64,000 nt of DNA from JABMQB01 sp963677475 (GTDB lineage: Bacteria; Bacteroidota; Bacteroidia; Bacteroidales; Prolixibacteraceae): NCBI GenBank assembly GCA_963677475.2, contig CAXXQD010000021.1, positions 62,001 through 126,000 on the forward strand, in the 5' to 3' direction. Both the position numbers and the translations under genes were made by a program. This document shows, piece by piece, positions 47,448 through 55,661 of this stretch. The stretch's first letter is position 1, and every line of letters begins with the position of its first letter. The notes below the pieces were generated by a model. The model was not told the DNA's origin, made no database searches, and was given only the letters and a program-made list of their open reading frames with translations.

Positions 47448-48242
47448 TTAGTTTTTTTGTAATTCTGACTCTTTATCTGTGAGGGAATCATTAATTGCAT
47501 CCAGTGACTTTTGGTTTGTAATAACCTCTAAATTTATTGAATTATTCCCTGAAACGTAACCGCTTGTGTATAAATACAAATCGACACCAGGAGCCATATC
47601 CTCAAGTCTCGCCCCATATTTATCCTCTGCATAATCAGTAAAAGTACATTTAAAGGTTGCTTTAAACTTAGCGTTAAATGTTCCTGTTTTCAATAATACG
47701 CTTCCCGATACTTTAGACCTGGGGGGGATATTTATAACTTCGCTTATTGAATGGGATACTTTTTTTGTTTTTGTTACAGAAAGTTCCGACTGAAAACTGA
47801 ATTCGGACATTACCGTTAATTCGGTACTTACCTTTGCTTTAGCACCTGCCACATCAACAACCGGGACATGAATCCCGGCCTCGGCTTCTGCTCCTACTTT
47901 AAGAGAAGAACCTAACCTTAAGCCATTGGTCATTTTAAATGTGGACTGATTGCTTTCTTCATATGTTTTGTTAAATGTAACCGTGTTTTGCGCGTCTGTG
48001 TTATTTGTCCATGTGGGTTGGTACAAATCATCTTCCCTTATGTTCCCGGCAAGGTTGGTATATTCGATACTACATAATAAAAATTCAATTTCCTGCTCTG
48101 GTTTGCCAAATTGATCCATGCCACTAAATATCCAAGACAGGCTTGTGTCTTTCATTGTAGTTCTAAAAAATTTTTCTACCCTTGAATACATCTGTTGGAG
48201 AGCCTTAACATGATCTCCTTGTGCTGATGAAATTTCGCTCAT
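47448..48242 (-). CDS. Aerolysin/ETX-MTX2-like predicted pore-forming protein
   Basis: The protein has 264 residues. Residues 77-200 follow the pattern of ETX/MTX2-type beta-pore-forming proteins: NNTD (80-83), alternating Ser/Thr strands, a TNG turn (105-107), a likely insertion segment with hydrophobic alternation near 118-150 (GIHVPVVDVAGAKAKVSTEL), more Ser/Thr strands and IPPRSKVSG (172-180). The N-terminal 75 residues have no clear family and would hold the receptor domain. There is no signal peptide, so export by lysis or an unknown route is needed. The neighbours are unrelated, and it is a single gene with its own terminator. Confidence 0.65.
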   Translation of the reverse strand: MSEISSAQGDHVKALQQMYSRVEKFFRTTMKDTSLSWIFSGMDQFGKPEQEIEFLLCSIEYTNLAGNIREDDLYQPTWTNNTDAQNTVTFNKTYEESNQSTFKMTNGLRLGSSLKVGAEAEAGIHVPVVDVAGAKAKVSTELTVMSEFSFQSELSVTKTKKVSHSISEVINIPPRSKVSGSVLLKTGTFNAKFKATFKCTFTDYAEDKYGARLEDMAPGVDLYLYTSGYVSGNNSINLEVITNQKSLDAINDSLTDKESELQKN

Positions 48243-48313
48243 TTTGTTAATTGTTAGATTTTTTGGATTATCTTTTTAATAGTAAAAGAGATATTCATCC
48301 CTTCTTTAGAGTT

Positions 48314-48329
48314 ATCTTACAAATAAGAT
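48314..48329. promoter_or_regulatory. Inverted repeat upstream of the aerolysin-like gene
   Basis: ATCTTA-CAAA-TAAGAT, a perfect 6-bp dyad 72 bp before the start codon, is a candidate operator. Confidence 0.35.
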
Positions 48330-48427
48330 TGTTCGCTATTTTTGGACCTGCCCTAATCATTGCTGCTTATTTTGATTTAGGAGATTTTGGGGCTAACAAT
48401 ATAAAAATGAGCTATTAAAATTAAAAC

Positions 48428-48675
48428 GGGGTTTTAACCCCTTCTTGTAAACCAAGGGATTATACGGGTATTGTTTATTCGAACAGTTGTAAATAAAGAG
48501 TATTGTTTTTTTTAAAATAGCGTAACCTTCAAACGAAACTTTTAGGCACAGCAAAAACCATTCACAATTACCGGGAATCACCAATGGGAATGAAAATACT
48601 ATTATAAGAGTTTGGATTCAGCGAATAAAATCCGCTGAAATATTAATGCGGATAGATCCCGATAAATTATTGGGA
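48428..48675. repeat. Cluster of three short palindromes in a 509-bp gap
   Basis: Palindromes lie at 48428-48441 (GGGGTT/AACCCC), 48617-48639 (TTCAGCG/CGCTGAA, core related to 16217-16234) and 48657-48675 (TCCCGATA/TATTGGGA). I see no gene in the gap 48243-48751. Confidence 0.5.
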
Positions 48676-48692
48676 CGCATCACCCACAAACT

Positions 48693-48723
48693 AAAAAAAC
48701 AGGCCAGTAATTACTGACCTGTT
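48693..48723 (-). terminator. Terminator of the secreted protein gene at 48762-49319
   Basis: Read on the minus strand, a long stem (48698-48710 with 48711-48723) is followed by seven T. Confidence 0.8.
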
Positions 48724-48761
48724 TCTATATTCACCCTTTTTCTTCTACTTCCTAGTTTTCG

Positions 48762-49319
48762 TCAACCAGGGTATATGTTACCGTAATTTCTGTGTCGCCT
48801 TCCAATAGTTTTGCATAGTCTGCATCCGATGTCAGTTCCAAGGAGTAAGTAAGGTTTGTGCCCGTTGTCTTCGCCGTCGCCTGTGTAGCAGCTGCCTACT
48901 TTAGTTACTATGTCTTGTGCAGTTGTGGTCAAGGTCAATTTTCCGCTTGCTGAACCATGGGCTCCTTTTCCGCTACCTGTGTAACTTGAGGCCAATACTT
49001 TTAAGTAAACACCGTCAGGTACGTTTTTATCGAGCCCTACGGTTACTTTACGTGTTTTGTTTTTCTCTGCTATTGAAGAATAGTTTACCCAAATTCCTGA
49101 GTTGGTTGCATTTTCAAAACTTACCGCTTCGCCTGCCTCTTTAGGCCCGTCAATTTTTAAGGTAATGTCTTTTGTCCCTTCCAAATCAAGTAAGGCTACT
49201 TTTGGTACCGATATGGTTACTTTGTGGTCTTCTGTGTTTTTGTCTGCTGGAGATACTACTGCAAATGTGTTTGCTGAAATAATTGTGATAATGGCTGATA
49301 CTAATGCTAACTTTTTCAT
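48762..49319 (-). CDS. Secreted beta-sandwich-like protein, C-terminus frameshifted
   Basis: As written the gene encodes 185 residues with a signal peptide (LALVSAIITIISANTFA) and beta-rich sequence (VTISVPKVALLDLEGTKDI; SGKLTLTTTAQDIVTKVGSCY). The last 35 residues (GCRLCKTIGRRHRN...) look unnatural. Removing one base from the TT at 48865-48866 gives instead a beta-type ending (TNLTYSLELTSD ... ITVTYTLVDEN) with a stop at 48752-48754, just before the terminator. A one-base insertion is therefore likely. The family is similar to DUF4402-like or pilus/coat-type exported proteins, but not certain. It is not linked to an operon. Confidence 0.6.
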   Translation of the reverse strand: MKKLALVSAIITIISANTFAVVSPADKNTEDHKVTISVPKVALLDLEGTKDITLKIDGPKEAGEAVSFENATNSGIWVNYSSIAEKNKTRKVTVGLDKNVPDGVYLKVLASSYTGSGKGAHGSASGKLTLTTTAQDIVTKVGSCYTGDGEDNGHKPYLLLGTDIGCRLCKTIGRRHRNYGNIYPG

Positions 49320-49337
49320 TTTTGTTTTGTATTAAAA

Positions 49338-49367
49338 TTGTTTGTAAAATCTTTGTTTGTAAAATCT
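49338..49367. repeat. Perfect 15-bp tandem duplication upstream of 49319
   Basis: TTGTTTGTAAAATCT occurs twice head to tail, 19 bp upstream of the start codon on the minus strand, so it sits in the leader or promoter. The rest of the 315-bp gap 49320-49634 holds only this and the queA terminator. Confidence 0.75.
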
Positions 49368-49564
49368 GCAAAAGCGTCCAAACTTTTTATTGCTGATTGT
49401 ACGAAAAGACTTGCAAAGCAAAAGCCAAAAATGGCACACGCCTAATTATCAGCCATTTAGGATTCGTGCCAAAATCAAAATAGTTCCATAATGGGGCAGT
49501 AGTCCCATTTTAGGAACAAATTCCGGAGAGAAGCAAAAGGTTAGAAAAGAAAAAGCCGGGCATT

Positions 49565-49598
49565 AAAAAAACCCTGATAGAAATTAATCTATCAAGGT
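49565..49598 (-). terminator. Terminator of queA
   Basis: Read on the minus strand, a 10-bp stem with G-U pairs (49571-49580 with 49589-49598) is followed by six T. Confidence 0.75.
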
Positions 49599-49634
49599 CT
49601 CTTTTATATATTAATAATAATCTATTTAATCTGC

Positions 49635-50684
49635 TTAAATAATAAGCATAGCATCGCCATAGGTACCAAACCTGTAGTCTTTCTTTTGTGCCTCTTTATA
49701 TGCCTTCATTAAAAAATCGTAGCCGGCAAATGCAGCGACCATCATTAATAATGTAGACAATGGCAAGTGGAAATTTGTAATCATTCGGTTAGCAACACTA
49801 AATTCATATGGTGGAAAAATAAATTTATTGGTCCAGCCTTCAAAAGGTTTAAGGAAACCCTGGGTTGAAACCGAGCTTTCTATTGTCCTCATTACGGTTG
49901 TTCCAACAGCACAAACATTCTTTTTATTCGTTTTTGCTTCGTTCACCATATCGCAGGTTTCTTCATTTATCCAGATTTGTTCTGAATCCATTTTGTGCTT
50001 GGTCAAATCTTCCACATCCACACTTCTGAAGTTGCCTAAACCAACGTGCAGGGTCACATACGAAAAATCAACCCCTTTAATTTCAAGTCTTTTGAGCAAT
50101 TCCCTGCTAAAGTGCAATCCGGCTGTTGGAGCTGCAACGGCTCCTTCATGTTTTGCAAAAATTGTTTGATACCTGTCTTTATCTTCCGGTTGGACTGGCC
50201 TGTTTATAAATTTTGGCAGTGGTGTTTCGCCCAAACTGAAAAGTGTCTTTTTAAATTCATCGTAAGGACCATCAAACAGAAACCGAAGGGTCCTTCCCCT
50301 TGAGGTTGTATTATCGATTACTTCGGCAACCAATAAATCGTCCTCTCCAAAGTATAATTTATTTCCAATCCTGATTTTTCTTGCTGGATCAACAAGAACG
50401 TCCCATAAACGTTGCTCCCTGTTTAGTTCCCTTAAAAGGAAAACTTCGATTTCGGCCCCTGTTTTTTCTTTGTTCCCATACAAGCGGGCAGGAAATACTT
50501 TTGTATCGTTAAAAATAAACAAATCCTTGTCATCAAAATAATCTAAAAGGTCTTTAAAAAGCCTGTGTTCAATCTTACCTGTTGATCTGTGTAAAACCAT
50601 TAATTTTGATTCATCCCTATTTTCTGCAGGATGTAATGCAATCTTGTCATCTGGTAAGGTGTACCTAAATTTTGATAATTTCAT
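49635..50684 (-). CDS. queA: S-adenosylmethionine:tRNA ribosyltransferase-isomerase
   Basis: The 349-residue protein is a full-length QueA. It has the N-terminal MKLSKFRYTLPDDKIALHPAENR, the PARLYGNKEKTGAEIEVFLL segment, GAVAAPTAGLHFS and the C-terminal FHLPLSTLLMMVAAFAG. It transfers the ribosyl part of SAM to preQ1 at position 34 of tRNA in queuosine synthesis. It lies after truB on the same strand, as in other Bacteroidota, with a 115-bp gap. Confidence 0.97.
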   Translation of the reverse strand: MKLSKFRYTLPDDKIALHPAENRDESKLMVLHRSTGKIEHRLFKDLLDYFDDKDLFIFNDTKVFPARLYGNKEKTGAEIEVFLLRELNREQRLWDVLVDPARKIRIGNKLYFGEDDLLVAEVIDNTTSRGRTLRFLFDGPYDEFKKTLFSLGETPLPKFINRPVQPEDKDRYQTIFAKHEGAVAAPTAGLHFSRELLKRLEIKGVDFSYVTLHVGLGNFRSVDVEDLTKHKMDSEQIWINEETCDMVNEAKTNKKNVCAVGTTVMRTIESSVSTQGFLKPFEGWTNKFIFPPYEFSVANRMITNFHLPLSTLLMMVAAFAGYDFLMKAYKEAQKKDYRFGTYGDAMLII

Positions 50685-50799
50685 TTGCCTATATTTTTTA
50701 TGTATGCTTAACTAGCAAAGGATAAACTTAATCCTTCGGTTTTTAATCTATCGTAATAATTTTAGTGAAAATGCAGAACCCCGTTTTACGGCACATTTT

Positions 50800-51513
50800 T
50801 CAATTTGTTACAAAATTCTCTAAATTTTTTAAAAAATAATCTACACTAATCGCATCTTCAATCTTGTATTCGCCAATCCTGGTCCTCCTTAATCCGGTTA
50901 GGTATGCGCCGCATTGAAGAACCTGACCAATATCGTTTGCCAAAGACCTAATGTAAGTTCCCTTACCGCATGTAACTTTTATGGAAACTTTTGGCAACTC
51001 AAAAGCTAACAATTCTATGGAATCAATAACAACCTTTCGCGACTTTAGTTTAGGCTTATCACCTTTTCGTGCAAGGTTATATGCCCTTTCACCATCGATT
51101 TTTACTGCAGAAAAAATTGGAGGCGTTTGATCAATTTCACCAACAAAATTTTTAAGCTTTTCACGGATCAATGCTTCATTAATATGCGAAACATCAAAAA
51201 CCTGGTCTTCTTCCGTTTCCATGTCATACGAGGGGGTTGTTGCCCCAAGTTTGATTTCGGCAATATATTCTTTAGTATGTGATTGTATTTCTTCTATTTT
51301 TTTCGTTGATTTTCCGGTACACAATATTAAAAGCCCTGATGCTAAGGGATCTAAGGTGCCAGCATGTCCAACTTTTAGCTTTTTAATCCCCATAGACCTG
51401 CACAACGAATTTCTCACCTTTTTTACCAAATCAAAGGAAGACCAATTCAAATCTTTGTCGAAAAGTAAGATCTCACCAGAAATAAAGTCAAAGTTTGGAA
51501 ATGTACCTATCAT
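50800..51513 (-). CDS. truB: tRNA pseudouridine(55) synthase
   Basis: The protein has 237 residues from the ATG at 51511-51513. The catalytic Asp lies in KVGHAGTLDPLASGLLILC. GATTPSYDMETEE, TPPIFSAVKIDGERAY and GTYIRSLANDIG are typical of TruB, which makes pseudouridine 55 in the T-loop of tRNAs. A TTG at 51579 would give 22 more residues but lies upstream of a perfect -7 box (51568-51575), so the ATG is preferred. It is downstream of uppP and upstream of queA. Confidence 0.95.
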   Translation of the reverse strand: MIGTFPNFDFISGEILLFDKDLNWSSFDLVKKVRNSLCRSMGIKKLKVGHAGTLDPLASGLLILCTGKSTKKIEEIQSHTKEYIAEIKLGATTPSYDMETEEDQVFDVSHINEALIREKLKNFVGEIDQTPPIFSAVKIDGERAYNLARKGDKPKLKSRKVVIDSIELLAFELPKVSIKVTCGKGTYIRSLANDIGQVLQCGAYLTGLRRTRIGEYKIEDAISVDYFLKNLENFVTN

Positions 51514-51559
51514 CGATAAACAACTAGTTTGCAGAATGTTGTGCGAATTTTTCAAAAAA

Positions 51560-52342
51560 TCAGGCTGCAAAGATAGCAATTAGGCCTATAATAAAACAAT
51601 AAATTGCAAAATAAATTAACTTTCCGTTTTTTACAATTCCTATCATCCACTTACATGCAAATAAACCGGAAATAAAGGCTGCTACAAATCCAATGGCTAG
51701 TGGAACAATCCCAATTCCTCCGGTTTGGGAAAACTCCCCTTTCATCAAATCGTATGAAAAAGCACCTATAATTGGTATTAAAACCATTAAAAATGAGAAG
51801 CGCGCCATTCTTTTTTTATCGACACCCAATAACAGTCCGGTTGCTATAGTCGCCCCGCTTCTTGAAACACCCGGAAGTACAGCAAATGCCTGTGCAATCC
51901 CAATGATGATTGAATGCAAATACGAAACTTTTTTACCTTTCCCTATTACAAACCTTGTTATAAACAGCAGAAACGCAGTTACCAATAACATGCCCCCTAC
52001 CATTTTCAATTGGCTTTTGTACAACATCTCAATGTTATCCTGAAAAAATAAACCTATGAAAACTACAGGTATTGCGGATATAAGGATTTTTGCAATATAA
52101 TTTTTGGAATCGTTCCATTTTGGCTCAAACAATCCTTTTAGCAGATCTAAAATATCGTTTTTAAATACGACTATTGTGCTTAAAACTGTAGCACAATGTA
52201 CTACCACAGCAAATAATAGATTGTTTTCGGAATGGATTCCAAGAAGGGAATGTCCAATTTCAAGATGCCCGCTTGAACTGACCGGAAGAAATTCTGTTAA
52301 CCCTTGTAAAATCCCAAGAATTAAAGCCTGAAGTTCATTCAT
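51560..52342 (-). CDS. uppP: Undecaprenyl-diphosphate phosphatase
   Basis: The 260-residue membrane protein (about eight helices) has both UppP/BacA motifs: GILQGLTEFLPVSSSGHL near the N-terminus and LPGVSRSGATIATGLLLG in the second half. It removes a phosphate from undecaprenyl diphosphate to recycle the lipid carrier for peptidoglycan and O-antigen, and confers some bacitracin resistance. It lies 5 bp after the DUF3098 gene in the ftsX operon. Confidence 0.97.
   Translation of the reverse strand: MNELQALILGILQGLTEFLPVSSSGHLEIGHSLLGIHSENNLLFAVVVHCATVLSTIVVFKNDILDLLKGLFEPKWNDSKNYIAKILISAIPVVFIGLFFQDNIEMLYKSQLKMVGGMLLVTAFLLFITRFVIGKGKKVSYLHSIIIGIAQAFAVLPGVSRSGATIATGLLLGVDKKRMARFSFLMVLIPIIGAFSYDLMKGEFSQTGGIGIVPLAIGFVAAFISGLFACKWMIGIVKNGKLIYFAIYCFIIGLIAIFAA
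51568..51575 (-). promoter_or_regulatory. truB promoter: -7 box TATCTTTG inside the uppP 3' end
   Basis: A perfect TAnnTTTG match on the minus strand, with a TTG about 21 bp upstream as -33 element, lies 54 bp before the truB ATG. It allows truB and queA to be expressed apart from the ftsX operon. Confidence 0.7.
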
Positions 52343-52347
52343 TCAGA

Positions 52348-52602
52348 TTATTTTTCGCTTTTGGGGGATTTCATTATGGCATAAATCTCAAACACAAACC
52401 CAATCAATAATACGACTGGAGCCAATGTAATCCGCCTAAAACTAAATATTTCAGGATTAAAAACATTGGGATCGTCACTTCCACCACCTATCATTAGGAT
52501 AAATCCCAAAATAATTATTGCAAACCCTATTGCCATCAAACGATAATTCTCTTTGCGCAATGCAAATCCGTTTTCTTGTATTTCTGATTGTTTTTTCGAC
52601 AT
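52348..52602 (-). CDS. DUF3098 small membrane protein
   Basis: The protein has 84 residues from MSKKQSEI at 52600-52602 and two membrane helices (LMAIGFAIIILGFILMIGGG; LAPVVLLIGFVFEIYAIM) with the conserved motif DDPNVFNPEIFSFRRI between them. DUF3098 proteins sit between ftsX and uppP throughout Bacteroidota, so a link to cell envelope synthesis is likely, but no activity is known. The open frame extends nine codons upstream, and the chosen ATG is the usual family start. Confidence 0.9.
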   Translation of the reverse strand: MSKKQSEIQENGFALRKENYRLMAIGFAIIILGFILMIGGGSDDPNVFNPEIFSFRRITLAPVVLLIGFVFEIYAIMKSPKSEK

Positions 52603-52635
52603 TCTTTTTAAATAGGAATTAAGCAACAAAGATAG

Positions 52636-53514
52636 TTAATAAAACAATTCATCAAATTTCATTTTCAGGAATTTATTTACTGCCAACCTGGTTGAAGCCC
52701 ATGATATAACCTGACCAAGAAAAACGACAAACAAAAAAACCATCCCCATCATTTTTACATCAAACACATTGAGCACACCTAACAGTTCGTTTTTATATAA
52801 AAATAACAAACCCGCCAAAAGGGCAAACGCAATTACAGATCCCAGAAACCCAAAATACATACTTTTCTGAACAAATGGCTTTCTGATAAACCCCCTTGTG
52901 GCTCCAACCAACTGCATGGTATTGATTAAAAACCTGTGTGAATATATCGATATGCGAATGGTATTATTAATAAGGGCAATAAATATAAAAGCCATTAACC
53001 CACTAAAAACCAAAAGGAACAAGCTTATCTTTTGTACATTGTTGTTAATAACAGATACCAGGTTTCGCTGATAATACAATTCTTTTATCTGAGGATATTC
53101 AAGTAATTTATTTTCAATTATGGTGAGACTGTCCGGATGGGTATAGGTAGCATACAACTTAACATCGATGGATGAGAACAAAGGATTAAACCCTAAAAAG
53201 CCCATAAAATCTTCGCCCAGTTCTTCCTGAAGTTCCTGTGCTGCGGTTTCTTTATCGACATATCGGGTACTTTTTACAAAATCAGTGGCATTCAGGATTT
53301 TTTGAAGCCTGGCAATTTCAACCTCTTTCACATTGTCATGCAAAACCAGTGTAAATCCAATTTTTTCCTTCACATAGTTAGACAGCCTACCGGCATTAAT
53401 TAATACCAATGCCAAAAAACCAAGCAGAAACAAAATCATTGTAATGCTAATTGTAGAAGTAAAATATGAAGTCGCTATTCTACCTTTAAGTTTTTTAGGT
53501 TTTGGTTTTACCAT
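52636..53514 (-). CDS. ftsX: Cell division protein FtsX (ABC permease-like)
   Basis: The 292-residue protein has an N-terminal cytoplasmic tail, one helix (ITMILFLLGFLALVLI), an outer loop and three C-terminal helices, as in FtsX. The segment NTMQLVGATRGFIRKPF is the conserved FtsX signature. With FtsE it controls peptidoglycan hydrolases at the division site. FtsE is not in this window. It is first in the minus-strand set ftsX-DUF3098-uppP-truB-queA. Confidence 0.95.
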   Translation of the reverse strand: MVKPKPKKLKGRIATSYFTSTISITMILFLLGFLALVLINAGRLSNYVKEKIGFTLVLHDNVKEVEIARLQKILNATDFVKSTRYVDKETAAQELQEELGEDFMGFLGFNPLFSSIDVKLYATYTHPDSLTIIENKLLEYPQIKELYYQRNLVSVINNNVQKISLFLLVFSGLMAFIFIALINNTIRISIYSHRFLINTMQLVGATRGFIRKPFVQKSMYFGFLGSVIAFALLAGLLFLYKNELLGVLNVFDVKMMGMVFLFVVFLGQVISWASTRLAVNKFLKMKFDELFY

Positions 53515-53680
53515 ATCTGGATACCTGATTTAAATATTTTTCAACACATTCAATGACATAAAACTACAAAAATATAGTGCATAAATTCCGTAACACTCAC
53601 AATAAATCATCCCCCAAAAATTTAAACGGACAAAAAAGGTTTGTTATTCTATGGTAATAAATTGATTTTTAATGCAATAT

Positions 53681-53859
53681 TTTTTGCTTTTTAGAAAAAA
53701 GAAAATACTTTTGCAGTCCCGATTATTATCCGTACTTGTAAGTTGTTTAAATTATTGATTTACTTAGAGTAACAAAAAATAATTAGCTAGTTCCGAAGCT
53801 AAGTATTTTTCACTCCAGGTTTGGATAACAAAAAGTGTTAAATTAAAAATATTGTACAA
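53681..53859 (+). promoter_or_regulatory. Promoter and leader of the rplM operon
   Basis: TTTTTG (53681-53686) and a perfect -7 box TACTTTTG (53706-53713) are 19 bp apart, a near ideal Bacteroidota promoter. The leader is about 140 nt and contains a 6-bp hairpin (TTAGCT/AGCTAA, near 53781-53800), so autoregulation by L13 is possible. Nothing else is seen in the 345-bp gap 53515-53859. Confidence 0.6.
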
Positions 53860-54315
53860 GTGGATACATTAAGTTACAAAACAGTGTCGGCAAACAAAGC
53901 CACTACAGTTAAAGAGTGGGTTGTTGTTGATGCAACAGACATGGTTTTAGGCCGATTGGCAAGCAAAGTTGCGAATATGCTAAGAGGTAAATACAAGCCT
54001 AATTTCACGCCTCATGTTGATTGTGGTGATTACGTGATTGTAGTTAACGCCGAAAAAATCAAATTGACAGGTAACAAGTTTGCTGATAAAGTATATATCA
54101 GGCATACTGGTTATCCTGGTGGCCTTCGTAAAAGAACTGTTCAGGAAATGTTAGAAAAATTCCCTGAAAGAGTTGTTGAAAAAGCTGTAAAAGGCATGTT
54201 GCCTAAAAACCGTTTAGGAAGCCAGTTATATAGAAACCTGCACGTTGTTGTAGGACCTGAGCACAAACATGAAGCTCAGAAACCAAAAGTTATTGATTTA
54301 AATACTATTAAATAA
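53860..54315 (+). CDS. rplM: 50S ribosomal protein L13
   Basis: The 151-residue protein starts with GTG. VDTLSYKTVSANKATT is the typical Bacteroidota L13 start, and HTGYPGGLRKRTVQEM and MLPKNRLGSQLYRNLHV are family blocks. It is part of the large ribosomal subunit. It is followed by rpsI after 5 bp, the usual L13-S9 pair. Confidence 0.98.
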   Translation: MDTLSYKTVSANKATTVKEWVVVDATDMVLGRLASKVANMLRGKYKPNFTPHVDCGDYVIVVNAEKIKLTGNKFADKVYIRHTGYPGGLRKRTVQEMLEKFPERVVEKAVKGMLPKNRLGSQLYRNLHVVVGPEHKHEAQKPKVIDLNTIK

Positions 54316-54320
54316 GTACG

Positions 54321-54707
54321 ATGGAAGTTGTAAACACATTAGGCCGTAGAAAATCTGCTGTTGCCCGTATTTATGTTAGCGAAGGAAAAGGAAACGTTAC
54401 AATAAACAAACGCGATATTAAAGAATATTTCCCAACAGAAATACTCCAATTTGTTGCCTTACAGCCATTATTATTAATGGAAGTTAAAGAAAGCTACGAC
54501 ATTAAAGTAAATTTAGATGGCGGTGGTTTTAAAGGACAAGCAGAAGCAATGAGGCTTGCAATTGCACGTGCCCTTGTTGAAATTGATGCCGAATCAAGGC
54601 CAAAACTTAAACAAGCTGGTTTTCTAACCCGTGATCCTCGCGAAGTTGAAAGGAAAAAACCAGGACAACCAAAAGCACGTAAGAAATTCCAGTTCTCAAA
54701 ACGTTAA
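54321..54707 (+). CDS. rpsI: 30S ribosomal protein S9
   Basis: The 128-residue protein contains LGRRKSAVARIYVSEGKGN, GGGFKGQAEAMRLAIARAL and the basic C-terminus ending QFSKR that reaches the decoding site. It is in an operon with rplM. rpsB follows after a 107-bp gap with a possible weak promoter. Confidence 0.98.
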   Translation: MEVVNTLGRRKSAVARIYVSEGKGNVTINKRDIKEYFPTEILQFVALQPLLLMEVKESYDIKVNLDGGGFKGQAEAMRLAIARALVEIDAESRPKLKQAGFLTRDPREVERKKPGQPKARKKFQFSKR

Positions 54708-54814
54708 ACTATTATTATTTATATATGGATCTAAAACTGCTGAGATTCTTAAACATTTAGTTTGCCGACTACTCAGTGGTTGCTTTTATGCAAGATTTAT
54801 TAAAAAGTAAACAG

Positions 54815-55624
54815 ATGCCAAAAACAAATTTTCAAGAATTATTAGATGCAGGTGTACATTTCGGGCACCTCAAAAGAAAATGGAACCCTAACATGGAGCC
54901 TTACATCTTCATGGAAAAAAACGGGATCCATATCATCGATCTTCAAAAAACAATCGTAAAAATTGACGAAGCTGCTGCTGCAATTAAACAAATTGCAAAA
55001 TCAGGTCGTAAAATTTTATTTGTTGCCACAAAAAAACAAGCAAAAGACATTGTTGCCGACTTAGTTGGTGATGTTAATATGCCTTACGTAACCGAACGTT
55101 GGCCAGGAGGTATGCTTACCAACTTCCCAACAATCCGTAAAGCGGTTAAAAAAATGTTGTCGATCGACAAACTTGCAAAAGACCCTAGCTGGGATAACCT
55201 TTCAAAAAGGGAAAAACTTCAAATTACCCGTCAAAGGGCGAAGCTGGAAAAAATTCTAGGAAGTATTTCTGACTTAACCCGTTTACCTGCAGCTTTGTTT
55301 GTAGTAGATGTATTGAAAGAAAAAATAGCGGTCAGGGAAGCTATTAAATTAGGAATCCCTGTATTTGCAATAGTGGATACAAACTCAAACCCTGAGTTGG
55401 TTGATTTTGTAATTCCGGCAAACGATGATGCCTCTCAATCTATTAAATTGATTACAGGTATTATGGCCAACGCTATCAAAGAGGGTCTTTCAGAGCGCAA
55501 AATGGAAAATGAAAAAGCAGATGTTGCAGATTCAACTTCCGATTCAGAAAGCGAAGAAGAAGCTCCAAAGAAAACCAGAAAGAGAACAGGAAGTAAAGAA
55601 AACGTACAAACAAAAGACAAATAA
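54815..55624 (+). CDS. rpsB: 30S ribosomal protein S2
   Basis: The protein has 269 residues from the ATG at 54815, which gives the standard start MPKTNFQELLDAGVHFGH. The frame is open to a GTG at 54776. RWPGGMLTNFPTIRKAV and VFAIVDTNSNPELVDFVIP are S2 blocks. The last 45 residues are a charged tail (SDSESEEEAPKKTRKR), which is variable between species. It is followed by tsf after 37 bp. Confidence 0.97.
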   Translation: MPKTNFQELLDAGVHFGHLKRKWNPNMEPYIFMEKNGIHIIDLQKTIVKIDEAAAAIKQIAKSGRKILFVATKKQAKDIVADLVGDVNMPYVTERWPGGMLTNFPTIRKAVKKMLSIDKLAKDPSWDNLSKREKLQITRQRAKLEKILGSISDLTRLPAALFVVDVLKEKIAVREAIKLGIPVFAIVDTNSNPELVDFVIPANDDASQSIKLITGIMANAIKEGLSERKMENEKADVADSTSDSESEEEAPKKTRKRTGSKENVQTKDK

Positions 55625-55661
55625 ATAACAGGTAAACGATATTTACCCAAATTAAAATATT

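Noticed and set aside
47448..49319. Aerolysin-like gene and secreted protein as a toxin-immunity pair
   Set aside because: The 500-bp gap, separate terminators and no matching features give no support for a functional pair.
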